This document shows, one piece after another, positions 37,662-50,335 of a stretch of DNA of 64,000 nucleotides (its first letter is position 1; every line of letters starts with the position of its first letter). This DNA is from Lytechinus variegatus (Eukaryota > Echinodermata > Echinoidea > Temnopleuroida > Toxopneustidae): the NCBI RefSeq assembly GCF_018143015.1, contig NC_054749.1, positions 33,474,911 to 33,538,910 on the forward strand. The letters run 5' to 3'. The notes below the pieces were generated by a model. The model saw only the letters and a list, made by a program, of their open reading frames with translations. It did not search any database and was not told where the DNA came from. The position numbers and the translations under genes are program-made.

Positions 37662-39170
37662 CTATGCTTTTCCTTGTAGTCTGACTGCGTCATCATAGGA
37701 AGGTGGAGGTGCAGGATACGATGATGGGCCTGGTCCTGATGAAGGTCCAGGTCCTGTCCCTGGTGGTCCAACTGGGTAAGTATATCCTCCAGCGGTACTA
37801 ATTACAGAGGGAGAAGGAAAAATAGATATTTATAAATGAACGATGACAACATACCTGAACAGTTGCTTTAGAGATAAAGATTTGATTTGCTTTTACCTGG
37901 TGGGTGTTTCATAAAGCTGTTCGTAAGTTAAGAGCGACTTTAAGAACGACTGGTGATCCTTTCTTGTGATAAATGGTATATTGAATTGGCGATGGTTTAG
38001 CGCGTAAGAAGGGTTTCCCAGTCATTCTTAAGGTCGCTCTTAACTTACGAACAGCTTTATGAAATGGTCCCCTGGACCATATTCATCACTAAGTAAGGAT
38101 CTCGCAGGCTGTCACCAAAATCCTATGTTTTGATTGGCTGAGTACTGTACTATGGCAAATCTCAATGAGTGCAGTTTTAATTGACGATGAAACGATACCA
38201 TCATGGTAAAATCGGTATCATGATGATTTGTGATCACATGTTTATCAGAACCCCAGGTTAGATGATCTTGATCTTCTAAATAACAGTCTGAACCCCTACA
38301 TTATTTTTGTTACACCTATCAATTTACCTCGACCCCTAGACTATATTCCTTGTTAAATCAAAACAAGAAATCAGTAACACAAATATAAAGCCAACTTGAT
38401 AAATAATCTGAAGTTCTAAATGGCTTTCTAAATGAAGTTCTAAATAATCTGAAATTCTAAATGGATGGAGGGATTTTAACTTACGGTCTATTGCTACCAG
38501 GATTTGTGTAGCCTCCAGGTTGGGTGGGACCAGGTCCTGGTTGTGTGTAACCTGCTGGTTGGGTGGGACAAGGTCCAGGTTGAGTGTAGCCTCCTGGTTG
38601 GGTGGGAACAGGTCCTGGTTGAGTGTAGCCTCCTGGTTGAGTATAGCCTCCTGGTTGTGCCCCAGGAGGAGGCGGATATTGTCCGGGTTGTCCTTGACTT
38701 CCACCAGCCATCCAGCCATTATCAACAGGCTGTGAGGATGGGGCACCACCCCACCCCAACACACCAGAATCTTGCAACCGCGCCATACTGCTACTCCTCT
38801 GTGAATTGATCCCACCGGTCAAACTTACCACACTATGTGTGCGCGATGTCCTGACCGTATGCTGCATGCTTTGGTGATAGGAATGGGTCATCGAGCTCTG
38901 GACTGTCGTCTGATTTCCTCCGCTCATGGTCACCGTTGTAACACGTCCGGATGGCCTGTACTTGAAGAGCAAGAAAAATCCTACAAAGAAGAGGATAACT
39001 GCGGTTGAGCAGATGCTTCCACCGTAGTACGACACTCCAGTCATGACCGAGAGAACGATACCGGCTACGAACACCGTGACAGCTGTACAGAGTAGAGCGT
39101 AGATGTTGTTTATTCGACGACGCCTAGAAAAACTGTCTTCACGGTGATGGTCATTTACAAAGATCGCCAT
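37662..39170 (-). CDS. Gene P2: two-helix membrane protein with Gly-Tyr-Pro repeat tail and PPxY end
   Basis: Exon 1 is 39170 down to 38485 (228 codons plus two bases, donor GTAAGT) and exon 2 is 37797 down to 37662, joined in phase 2: 273 residues. A GTG-led extension to 39188 exists, but ATG 39170 has a good context (ATCATGG). Residues 1-20 are polar with RRRR at 16-19. Helices are at about 24-46 and 52-70. Residues 75-165 are Ser/Thr-rich. Residues 165-256 are Pro/Gly/Gln/Tyr-rich with several copies of TQPGGYTQPGP, a 39-bp DNA repeat. The end is PAPPPSYDDAV (257-267). PPxY binding of WW domains is known; membrane adaptor function is inferred. The plan matches P1 and P3. The repeat length may vary among individuals. 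Confidence 0.8.
37896..38075. repeat. MITE family 3 copy in the P2 intron
   Basis: Left CCTGGTGGGTGTTTCATAAA and right inverse AGCTTTATGAAATGG. Long inner arms (GTTCGTAAGTTAAGAGCGAC and GTCGCTCTTAACTTACGAAC) pair almost exactly. Confidence 0.85.
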
Positions 39171-42100
39171 GATGCTGTCACTAAACACTCCGTTGGAAAT
39201 CCAAAGAATAATACCTTATGCTCTGAGTACTCCAAGGAATATCCCCTCGTCTGTAATCCTAAGAATGATATCCCCAAGATCTCTGTTCTTCAAGGAAGCA
39301 TTTTACACCTGTCCTCTCTGTAAATGTGTCATGGAATAGGAGAAGGAGAAAATATACTCTTAATATTGTGTTAAAATGGTGCTTTAAAAATAAATGATGG
39401 TTATAGATTTATCCAACACAATGAGCCGACTATACAGAGATAAACATGTTCATCAATATTTCTGACGTAGTCTAGAAGAAAAGTTGTCATATCGTCATGG
39501 TCATTGAGTAACCTGCCTGCATTCACCTGCCATACTTTCCGTGGGGTGATGCTTTGGAAAATGCCAGCTCGTGTTCTGTTTTGCTCTTTATATGGAAATA
39601 ACCTCTGGGATATGTTGACTATGAATTTTAATTTAATTATAATGTTTTATCACCAAAAATTAAATATTAAAAAAATAGATTACCGAAAACGTAATGTAAA
39701 GATATACTCGATATACATGTACATGTACTGCGCTTATTCGTTCAAAAATCATTTTAGGTCCACCAAGTTGATTTGAATAAATGGAGAAAAAAATAATAAT
39801 TTAATCGAAATCGAGTATATACATGTATATACATTAAAATACCTTATAATATTCAAGTCTTATTAATTTTCATGAAACAGGATTTATATACCGCGCACAA
39901 AATGTTTGTATCAAAATTAGGGAAACTATTTTTTCACATACTATTTCTCTTGTGTATATTAATACCAAACATTTTTTATATAAACCATATAGCATGGGTT
40001 CATCTGGAAATATTTGGAATCATCATCAGATCATCCTTGTAAATTAAAGTGATTAAATCAAGAGATTTCTTTCTCTTTGAAACTACGAAACTCGAAACAT
40101 GTGATATTCCAGTAATAACATACGTGACAAAAGTAAATGTGTGATGTCATCGGTCAGATGAATTGAGCACTTCCCATTTCCACACTTCCAAACATATTTT
40201 GCTGATAAAAAAAAACAATTTTTTATACACTAAATTTTGTCAATGTTAAATGAACAAAATTTAGATAGCAAACTGTTTAGTGGTATCATGGACCTACTCC
40301 CATGTAATGGTCTATATTGCAAAACACTGGTCTACTTTTGACATAGTATATACTGAAATTGAATACATTTTACTCTCTAAAAACAGGATAAGAAAGAATA
40401 AATGTATCACTTACCATTGCTTAGCTTGGTTCCTTGATAGAGGTGACACTCGTGACTACTGTACCTTCATGTCATTTTGTCGATGGTCATTGTCATACAT
40501 TAATGATATATATAAAATTTTAGGAAAGACATCAAGAACATATGAACTGGTTGAACAACTTGAATTGCGTCATAGCCCTATGTATCACCCAATACCATGA
40601 ATACCCTGTATGCCGAGTGATCGTGCATTTGTGCATGACAGAAGGGGGTCTATAGGAACCTATACAATGAAAATCCTTTAGCGTCCTAGACAACAAGTAA
40701 TACATGCAGAGGTAAAATCGATATTGAGGTGTATAATGTATTTCGAGGTGTATAGTCTTCGTAACTATAGTGGTTCTGTTCACCTGTGTCTTCTGTCTTT
40801 ATTCCACTCCTTCTCTCTTTGTCTGCCTGTGTCTTCTGGTTTTATTCCACCCTCTCTCTCTCTGTCTGCCTGTGTCTTCTGACTTTATTCCACACCCTCT
40901 CTGTCTGCCTGTGTCTTCTGACTTTATTCCACTCCTTCTCTCTTTGTCTGCCTGTGTCTTCTGACTTTATTCCACCCCCTCTCTCTGATTGTCTTTTGAC
41001 TTTATTCCACCCTCTCTCTCTCTTTGTCTGCATGTGTCTTCTGACTTTATTCCACACCCTCTCCCTGTGTCTGCCTTTGTCTTCTGGCTTATCCAACCAT
41101 CACTCTCTCTGTCTGCCCGTGTCTTCTGACTTTATCCCCCCCCCCTCTCCGTCTGCCTGTGTCTTCTGACTTTATTCCACCCTCCCTCCCTCTCTCTGTC
41201 TGCCTGTGTCTTCTGACTTTCGATCCACTCCCACTCTATTTGTCTGCCTGTGTCTTTTGACCTCCCTCCCCCCTCTCTCTGTGACACATATCTCTCCATC
41301 TCCCTCTCTATACTTCCACTTGCACACATACACATACACAGACACCCGCACGCACGTGATTCCCACACGCTTACACAAACACAGTACACGCACGCCCGCA
41401 CCAAAACAAAATCACCCACAGACAAATTCACACCCTCACGATTACTTTCCTTTGTCTCAAGCTTCTTAACTGCCCTTATCACCCTCCTTATTCCAACTTA
41501 AAATATAATTATTTTTTTCCCGTTAGTGGATATACAAATTTTGGTCATTTCAATTCTTATCCACGCACATACGAAGAAAAGAAAACACCGTTTTTACTTC
41601 CTTTTATTCTTCCCCAACTGTGATATACTTCACTTCCAGAAGTCAAAGCGCATTATTTTGTATTCAGAAATAAAACAATGCATTTAAACAAAAATGGGGA
41701 AAACGCTTGTTTCAATTAAAGATTCAAAGAATAACGAATAAAAAATGAATAGACACAGTTAAAATTATTTAAACATAACATGATATCATGTTGCTTTATA
41801 TGCGTAAGGGAATAACAAGAAGGGGGTGAATAATGACGTGCTTTTATTTTTCCTATACTAGTTTTACTTCTACATCTCGACTATCATTATGATGATTGAG
41901 GATTGATATTTAGCAGAGCCATGTGCTTCATATACAAAGAAAGAAAAACTAAGAAAAAAAACGTCTATGCACAATTATGAAAATACTCAATTACAAAGGG
42001 GAGATAAAAAACAAGCACCACTTATTACACTTATTACACTTATTACACTTATATTGCATAAAGCGCACATAAGGATTGTACAGTATATACCATTTCCTAT

Positions 42101-43344
42101 TTGGTACCAATTTAATGTCCACGTGGAACTAGATGTGATCTTCCCAAAGAACGTAATATTGGTCCATTATTTCTTTGTTATATTAAAAAATATCTGGCAA
42201 TTAACACATTTCAAGTAATGAATATAATAAGAAATTACTATGATACAGTTCTTTCGCAGACCAGTGTAGAACCAACCAACATAACCAATATAAAACACCA
42301 AACATGAACATAGCACGAAATAAAAGTTGTTTTAAAATATTTAAAAAAGTGGCAAGTCAACTTTGGATATTAAATAACTTAAAGAACACCAAATCAGTTT
42401 GATAAAAACAGCAAAAAAACAAAGATAAAAACGATTCAAATGCCTCTTGATCAACATCAAGAGAGTAAGGATACAATTTTTTTTCTTTGGACATTAACTA
42501 GTGCGAACAGTCTTCCTAATTTCCAGTAGAAACGTTATACAGAATACAATATCAAATATCAAGCCAACCTAACAATATTATTGATTATGGTTTTCACTAT
42601 TCTTCCGAGTTAAATAATAATAATGATGATAATAATAATAACAGTAATAATAATCATAATATTAATAAGAGTAATAATAATAATGATAGTAATAATGAAA
42701 ACAATAACATTTATTCGGCAGTATATTGTTGCTTAGTAAAAAAAAACATTGCCTTTTTCTTATTTTGTCGTTGAATAGAAATCAAGCATTTTGAATTTAA
42801 AAAATCATTATACATCAGTCGACTTCTCTATTCAGGTTCATTTGCCGTATATGCAAAAAGGAAAATGGGGAAAACATTTTAGCCCATTGAGTCATAGTTA
42901 GATCTATTGCATAGTCGATTTACCTGGATTTCTGCTCTGACCATATTAATGGTTATCATTCAAATTTGAAACAAACAAAGCAAGCCAAATGCAAAGAGCA
43001 TTTTTAAGTGGTAATCTTCTTATATCAAAACACTAGCCACATTACATGTAAATCAATGGTACCCTTTTCAAATTAGAACTTCAAACGCTTATAAAATATA
43101 TTCTGAAATAGTTGTTATGCTCCTGAATTGTTTAAGATAGCAGATAATGCTTACGTCGTGAAAATAAGGAACAGAGAGGACGTTTTATCTGGTAAAAATT
43201 CATGCTCAGTACACTTCCTTAAGACTGAGCACGCTTAGATTGATTCTCGTCTGAATCTTCCATCCTCTTTCCCTGCCATCCGGTTTCAGAGGTGTTTTCG
43301 GAAACAATTTTCTCATGTTCTTGTCTATCTGTATGAGTAACCAT
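39171..43344. other. Between P2 and P3: no supported gene
   Basis: Holds the 5' side of P2, AT-rich sequence, the minisatellite at 40780, and AAT repeats near 42615-42710. Minus-strand AATAAA (plus TTTATT at 42710-42715) could end the P3 transcript. An open frame at 40280-40600 starts at GTG and lacks support. Confidence 0.4.
40780..41262. repeat. Minisatellite, about 12 copies of a 35-45-bp unit
   Basis: The unit is approximately CTCTGTCTGCCTGTGTCTTC followed by TGACTTTATTCCACCC. Copies vary in length and sequence. A CA-rich tract follows to about 41420. Leucine-rich frames on plus and Arg/Glu-rich frames on minus are artefacts. Confidence 0.9.
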
Positions 43345-45171
43345 TCAAACATCCGATTCCATTATCCTAGTTGGCGATGCAGAGCGAGAGTAGGTACGGT
43401 AGTTTCTTAAAACCTGATCGTAAGAAGGTGGGATAGGGGTGGGCGTGGTAGCACGAGGTTCCCCTTCAACGATAATAGGCACCCTATGTACCCCCTGGCC
43501 AGATCCGTCTACCTCTAATCTGTGCACCCCGTGGTCCCCTTCAACCATGATGGGTACAGTGTGTACTCCATGGTCCCCTATCCCTGCATGTGACCTATTT
43601 GCTCCATAGTCTCCTTGAACGTTGATAGGTACCCGATGTACCCCCTGGTCTCCTTCCTCCATGGGTAAACCGTGTACGCCAGGATCACCTTCAATCATAA
43701 TGGGTACGCTATGTACCCCCTGGTCCCCCACCTCTAGGGGCATGTGTCCTGTAGGGTCTCCTTCTAGGTTGATTGGTACTCTATGGACTCTGTGGTGTGT
43801 CTGTGCCTTTGGGTTAACAGGTGTCGACGTATCTATGGGTCCTCTCATTAGATGCTCCGTCTCGCCACCCCTTGATTTTCTTTACAATAGTAAGGAAGGA
43901 AGAAAAAAAATGTATCAATTAAAGAGATTAGCACTGCTTACATGGTGTTTGAAATTGTCATTGCTGACTTAAGTAAAAGGATTTTATGTGGGAACAAAGA
44001 CAATAACACTTAAACTGAAACAACTCAAGCAAGACAAATCAAGAATTCATTTAAATGGGAAAAATCAAAGACAATGAAAACATTGTTCAGATGAGTTAGT
44101 CAAGATCATATGAGAAAAAAATGAAGGTCGATCATCCATGTGCGCTTCTCTTCACTTTCATTTTTAGAATTACATTTTCTTTAAACGAAATTATGATAAA
44201 TCTCTAAAAAAAAAAGCTCATGGTTATACGAAGGATCCTATTGAAACTTGTTGACATAAGCGTGATTACATTTTGGAATAAACGAAATTCTCTTACTTAA
44301 TAATCAGTTCACGCAAAGCATCTTCTAGTTTGGCAAAGTCCCCGCTGAGGGTATCCTCCCGACGGGACTCTTGGGGTGGTATGCCCTGGCCATGACCGTT
44401 ATCACCGAAGTGGTCTTCGTCTGCCGTCTGCATATCCATTGTGAATTCAGAGAGATCGTTGACCATCATCGGACGATAACCCCCTGGTGTAATCCATTGT
44501 GGTGTTGACAGAGGTCGTGTCGATGAATTCGGCATGGAAGAAGGAGTGTTTTCAGTAGCAGTTACATAAGTCCTGGTTGTTGCATCCGATGGTTGATCAC
44601 CCATATGACTTTGATGGTTGGAAGAAGTTCCTTGATGCGTATATTGCATACTAGACTTAACAGGAGATCTTTTAATCTCAGGTGATTGTTCGGACACGTC
44701 GCTCATCTGGTACTTTCCATCGGATTTGAACTGCGCCTTGTATTGCTTGTACCTGGTTGAAGTCCTAAAGCAACACTTGAACAACATATAAAACAGTCCA
44801 ACCACAAGTATTACTACCCCTAAGACAAGCATTCCAATGCCTAAACTCCAGACAACATGGGATATATTCTTCAAGATGATCACGATCACGACCCCTGCTG
44901 CTGTCAAGAATAAACCAAAGAATATGAAGACGACAGCGGTGATGATCTTACATTGCATTCCTTGAGGGACCAATGTGAGGTTGACATCCGGTCGAACGCT
45001 CCATCTTTTCTTCATCTTCTCTTGTCGACGTCGTTGATCACGATTCTTCTTGCGAAGAACGACGGAGTTGTCTTGGTTTTCGCCATGATGACGAATTTCG
45101 TCACGCCGAGAGTGATCATGTTCACTGCTATTCTTCCACCGCCATTGATCCGTTTTTACGTTATCAGCCAT
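43345..45171 (-). CDS. Gene P3: two-helix membrane protein with 24-25-residue repeats and PPxY end
   Basis: Exon 1 runs 45171 down to 44297 (291 codons plus AA, donor GTAAGA). Exon 2 runs 43879 down to 43345 after TTGTAAAG, joined in phase 2: 469 residues. ATG 45171 follows a good acceptor (CTCCCCTGTGTAG), so an upstream leader exon is likely. Residues 1-70 are charged and basic (KKNRDQRRRQEKMKKR at 41-56). Helices are at about 74-99 and 105-131, then CC and a polar tail. Exon 2 holds four full repeats and one partial from residue 323, each beginning VHxVPI and rich in EGD/GDQG. The end is PTPIPPSYDQVL (438-449). WW-domain binding is the known role of PPxY; the rest is inference. If the intron is kept, translation stops at once (II-K-stop), giving 292 residues without repeats or PPxY. 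Confidence 0.8.
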
Positions 45172-45572
45172 GATCTACACAGGGGAGGTGACAAATAAGG
45201 AATACATAAAGTGATTAAGCATTTATCTAGTGTATATTCTGTATGATCATTATCATACTGAATTATCGTCACTTTTATTGGGAATACACCTTATCATAAT
45301 TTCTAATAATCTCTGAAAGGGAATCCAGACCAAAACTGCATTGCAGCGTGCATTTTTTTATTACGATCAAGTTTATCATTGATAGCTGTACTATCGATTT
45401 AGTTGCATATTTCGTTTCGGGTGGCAATCATTCGAAGCATATCAAAAAAGAATGTAAGTTTATCATAATGGCTTTCATCATAATTTAAAGTGGAGTAAGT
45501 ATTCGTCATTACACACCTGTATATTATTTTGAATTATTTGGGTGTCATGTCAACTACATGTTTAAACAAATC

Positions 45573-45714
45573 TTTAGCACCAAAATATTGTTTAAAAAAA
45601 TCCATTAGATACAGGCAACTTATTTAGACATACTTCATTTATTTAGCACCAAAATATTGTAAAAAAATCCATTAGATAAAGGCAACTTATTTAGACATCC
45701 TACTTCATTTATTT
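45573..45714. repeat. Tandem duplication, two copies of about 70 bp
   Basis: TTTAGCACCAAAATATTGT begins both copies (45573 and 45642), followed by AAAATCCATTAGATA and GGCAACTTATTTAGACAT. Differences are a few indels. Confidence 0.85.
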
Positions 45715-46170
45715 GTAATTGTATTTCATCGCTGTAATCTTTTATCACGAACTCTGTCAAATGTCATAATAAAGGGATTATCAATTATTTGATTACGAGA
45801 AATCTTGGATAGAGACTTCGGTTGAAATAACAATTACCATAGCAACATGTCATACTGTTAACGGCTTTTCACCCAGGAGAACAGCAGTTAATATTTTAAT
45901 TTGGCTTTTTAACTCTGTCCCGTGAGATTATTGTATACATTATGCTGGTTTTTTTTAAGAAATGAAATACTTAAATTACGGATTTCTTATCTCTCTTTGG
46001 TTGTCAATGAATAAATACACTTTCAAAATGGATTAAAATAATTAAAAAGGATTGGTAATGGTAGAAATGACTAACTTGTAGGTGAATACATTTTTTGTTA
46101 CCCAACTATCAGACAACAATGAAATCATTAATCCATCGCCATTGGCGATAACGTTTGAAGGTGCACTTTA

Positions 46171-46357
46171 AAAACAAATCAGTCAAAAATGACCAGTTAC
46201 TGAGGTCATCTGGGTGCAATTGTTATTTTAGTCATATTTGACTATTATAGTCGTATTTACAGAGTTATTTCTAACTAGAATATATGTCAGAAATGTGACT
46301 AGCATATCAGTTGCACCCAGCTGACTACTTGTCTAGTCAATTTGACTGATTTGTTTG
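46171..46357. repeat. MITE family 8 (ACAAATCAGTCAAA termini)
   Basis: Left AAACAAATCAGTCAAAAATG and right inverse TTTGACTGATTTGTTT. CTGGGTGCAATTG inside the left arm is mirrored by CAGTTGCACCCAG. Confidence 0.75.
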
Positions 46358-47758
46358 TGTGTATGGGGGGGGGGGGGGTAGAGTTTCATATTCTAGAGAA
46401 TCCAGACTCATTCTTCTCACTACATTTCGTAAGTATCACCACAAAGGTGGCTAAAAAAACAAAGCTATTGTTAGAAGGCGACGAGTGAAATGTCAACCCA
46501 AAGAAATATATTGGCTGACTTCTCACGCATGTGTGAAAAAGTCCCAGAAGTTTCCCTTTATTGTGTCAAACAGAAACTATTATTTATGTGCGAAAGTCTG
46601 TTCCTCGTCTAGCCCCATGCCAATGTCACAAATATTTGTGTTGTTGTTTTTATTGTTATTGATGTCGGTATGGGTTGGGCAAATACTGTAGACCTATACA
46701 TGAAGATGGGTCGTTCCGTTTTCTCGAGTTTTTGGTTTGGGCAGAATGAACATATGAAGTCATGTGATGTTATTATTTATACAGATTTTGCAGGCCAACA
46801 TTTATTTTTGTTGGTGAAGAACGCATGTTCTCATTACCCCATATGTCTGGACCTACTTCGGTCAAATCGAACCATCGAAAATACAATGTCTGATTGGAAT
46901 TTTTAATGACTAATTGTTTCACCTAAATAATTTGGGCATTATACACCTATACACACAACTGTGCATTGTCCTTTCATTATTATTATATTTAATTCGATAT
47001 ATGCATTTAAAAAACTATTTAATCATAAATATCATGAATTTGCCCGTGTTTTTTTTATTTATTCGTATGACGTATTTGTCCATATTTTGTTTTATGTGGT
47101 AAGCGGTTGGAGCCTAAACAATCCCGTAGCTCTCTTCTAATATCTAGGCCATGATGCATTTACTAAATATGATTAGACATAACTTTTTTTTCTTTTTTGA
47201 CGAAATACTATTTTGTTTATATTTTTTTGTACTTCTTGTTTTGAACAAAATATTGGCAAATGCCAGTGACGTTCTAATAAATCCAATCAATCAAATTCAA
47301 ATTCAAATAGTTAAATAAATTTAATCCAAAAACAAATAGGAACTTTCTCAACTTGACAATAAAAATTAGAAAAGTCAGTTACATCAGAACTGCATGGAAC
47401 TCTAAGACAAGCGGTCATGCAGGTGAGTTGTTTTAAATTCCAAAATTGAAGGTGATATACATCTTGGAATTTGATGTTTTGGATCAAAACTCATTGGGAA
47501 AATTTTTTTTACACAGAGTCATGCCAGTAGTTTCAAACTGTGACCTTCATAAAAAACACACTATGCTTACTGCACTTGTAAACACACCAGGGAAAGAACA
47601 AAAGCATACCGATACAGTGGTACAATTATTATAAAACTTATTTGGTTAGGGAAGATTTATTCAGCATATGTAGTCATCCAAATCGACAGGGCTTGGCATG
47701 ATTTGTGTGTAATTAAAGATGGAACGATTTCTAACAGCATGCACAGTAGTGAATGTGC

Positions 47759-48367
47759 TTAAAGGACAAGTCCACCCCAACAAAAACTTGATTTGAATAA
47801 AAAGAGAAAAATTCAACAAGCATAACACTGAAAATTTCATCAAAATCGGATGTAAAATAAGAAAGTTATGGCATTTTAAAGTTTCGCTTATTTTCAACAA
47901 AATAGTTATATGAACGAGCCAGTTACATCCAAGTGAGAGAGTTGATGACATCACTCAATCACTATTTCTTTTGTATTTTATTATATGAAATATAAAATAT
48001 TTTTATTTTCTCGTCATTGTCATGTGAAATGAAGTTTCATTCCTCCCTGAACACGTGGAATTCCATTATTTTAACATTTTGTGCTTCAGGCATGAGGTCC
48101 TAATCATCAAATTCGTAAAAATTGAAATATTGTATAATTCAAACAATAAAAAACAAAAGAAATAGTGAGTGAGTGACATCATCGACTCTCTCATTTGGAT
48201 GTAACTGGCTCGTTCATATAACTATTTTGTTGAAAATAAGCGAAACTTTGAAATGTCATAACTTTCTTATTTTACATCCGATTTTAATGAATTTTTCAGC
48301 ATTGCGCTTGTCTGATTTTTCTCTATTGATTCAAATCAACATTTTCTGAGGTGGACTTGACCTTTAA
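47759..48367. repeat. MITE family 1, complete foldback copy
   Basis: TTAAAGGACAAGTCCACCCC at the left and GGTGGACTTGACCTTTAA at the right. The arms are about 250 bases each and mirror closely (ACAAAATAGTTATATGAACG against CGTTCATATAACTATTTTGT). The best-preserved copy in the window. Confidence 0.9.
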
Positions 48368-48419
48368 GTGTATCTGTGATAATAGAGAGATCAAGAGAAA
48401 TGTTGATAAACAGCATTAT

Positions 48420-48993
48420 TAAAGGGGTACTCCAGGCTGAAAGTAACATGATTTGAACAGATAAGGAAAACTCAGAAAACAAAACATTGAAAATTTGATC
48501 AAAATCGGACATGGAATAAAGTTATGACATTTTAAAGATTTGCATTATTTCGGCCAAACAGTTCTGTGCATTTCTTCATTAAAATTTCAATGAACAAACT
48601 GATAATGTCATATCCCCACTTGTTCTTTTGCATTCAAAATTTTACCCAAAGAACTCTACAAGTTGGGTCTACAACTGATTAATGCATTAGATATCCTTAC
48701 CGCAACCTATTTTTTATCAAAGGATGACATATCGTTATGTATGAAAGAATGAAATGATTATGATTTATTGTATAAGAAAAGGGAAGGTGGGGATGTTAGT
48801 GACATCATCACCCCACCTAATGAATATTCATGACGACGTGCATAATAACCGTTTTCACAAAATATTGCTAAATTTATAAATTCAATAACTTCATTATTTG
48901 TTATCAGATTTTGATGAAATTTTCAGCACTTTGTTCCGTGAATTTTACTCTATTTATTGAGATATAAATAATTCAGTCCGGAGTACTACTTTA
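48420..48993. repeat. MITE family 9 (TAAAGGGGTACTCCAG termini)
   Basis: Left TAAAGGGGTACTCCAGGCTG and right inverse CAGTCCGGAGTACTACTTTA. The arms include TTGATCAAAATCGGACAT mirrored by a TCAGATTTTGATGAAA block. It resembles family 1 in design but has different ends. Confidence 0.8.
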
Positions 48994-49756
48994 TGCTCTA
49001 TTCGAGTTTCATATCCGAAATGATACACATTTAACTCTTTTTTCTAATGATTTAGAAGCCCCATCCCCTTACCCTTTCTCCTGGGGATTTCTAAGATGAA
49101 GCAATAGGCCCATGCATGTCAAAATACATTAGTCTGTAATGTAAGAATGTTTTGATTCATTGGTGATAGTAGGTTTTCACTTATTTCGAACTTTTCGTTT
49201 GTTCGTCGTTCTCGCTTATTTTATGAATAATCTTCAAGGCAAATATTTATTTCCACTGTTCTGCAGACGGGGGTAATCTTAAAGTAAACTGCCAAAACCT
49301 TATTCCTCTCATATACACTATACCATCTCCAGAGCCCTAACAATTACCAATTCCCATTAAATCATCAGCGCGTATGTGACATTATGCATATCCCTACACC
49401 GAATTATATTCGCATAATCTATTGTTTCATACTTACGGTAATTATCCTTTACGATCTGCAGAATTCTGGTCTAAGATTGGGTTGTCTCGCCATCCGGAAG
49501 CACTATGTGATGGGCGTAGCGCCATGGAACTTCATAAACTCCGGTATATCCACATCGTCAGAAATATATGTACTACGTAGACCCAAACTGCTTGTAGTAT
49601 TTGAGTTTAGACGGCATGTATATATTACTCAAATATAGTCAGCAATGACACCAGAGACCGCAAATATACCAAGAGAATGATATTCTTCGTCATATTTAGT
49701 TGTGCACGTTTTATGGAGATATCGGTGAATAGATCAGGCTACACACCATCGAGCTA

Positions 49757-50335
49757 GTGTTCCGTACACCCACCATCGAGCTGTCGTTCTTTTTCTTCAC
49801 TGTTTGGTGGTTCTCTTCTTTTCAATTATTCTCGTTCTCACTCTCCTTCGCTTTCAGAATAGAACTCAGTGTTGCACGAAGGTTTCAATTGACAAACCAA
49901 GGAAAAAGGCGCGGAGCTAGACCACAACAAAGGATTTGCGGAGTCGCATTCCGTCACACAATCCCCAAACTTCAGGGTTGGTGTACCCATTCATCTCTGG
50001 GCTCTGTTCATACCGTGACATTATTCGACGGGCCCTTCGATTACAATCGATCGGTTCCACGGCGGACCGGGGCCCTCTCACGTCCCTGGGTGGACAGATC
50101 ATGTTTGAGGGAGGGACGCATCCCCATTAGACGTCAAAATTGCCCACTGGCTTCCCTCTTTATGAGTAGCTATATAGAGAAGACATTGTTTTTTAAGGGG
50201 ATTGGGAATCCTTTTCAGTTTGCATTTTTTTTAACCACCAGTAAAGTTTTCTACACCCATAGCATGCATAGGGAAGTAAGTTGGGGAACTCATCATCGTC
50301 CAGGAGCCCTAATTCTGAAGAATTTGAATCGATAA
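49757..50335 (+). other. Isolated GC-richer open frame, 192 codons, unrecognised
   Basis: A 579-bp frame, without an ATG at its 5' end, runs through a GC-richer island (about 49900-50130) in AT-rich surroundings. Overlapping frames on both strands are also open there, so openness may only reflect composition. The N-terminal part is Phe/Ser-rich, the middle Arg-rich, with no motif I recognise. It could be an old gene fragment, an unlisted exon or chance. Confidence 0.2.

Noticed and set aside
38336-38815. Alternative minus-strand frame of 159 codons, and plus-strand frames
   Set aside because: Shadows of the P2 repeat exon; the P2 frame joins a PPxY exon in phase.
39171-39188. Six-residue N-terminal extension of P2 from GTG
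   Set aside because: An ATG in good context lies just downstream at 39170.
40280-40600. Open frame of 106 codons
   Set aside because: Starts at GTG, no motif, no exon signals.
40770-41482. Leucine-rich and Arg/Glu-rich frames on both strands
   Set aside because: Translation of the 40780-41262 minisatellite and the CA-rich tract after it.
42615-42710. AAT repeats considered as a possible array of short direct repeats
   Set aside because: Simple microsatellite with no regular spacers; no CRISPR is expected in this genome type.
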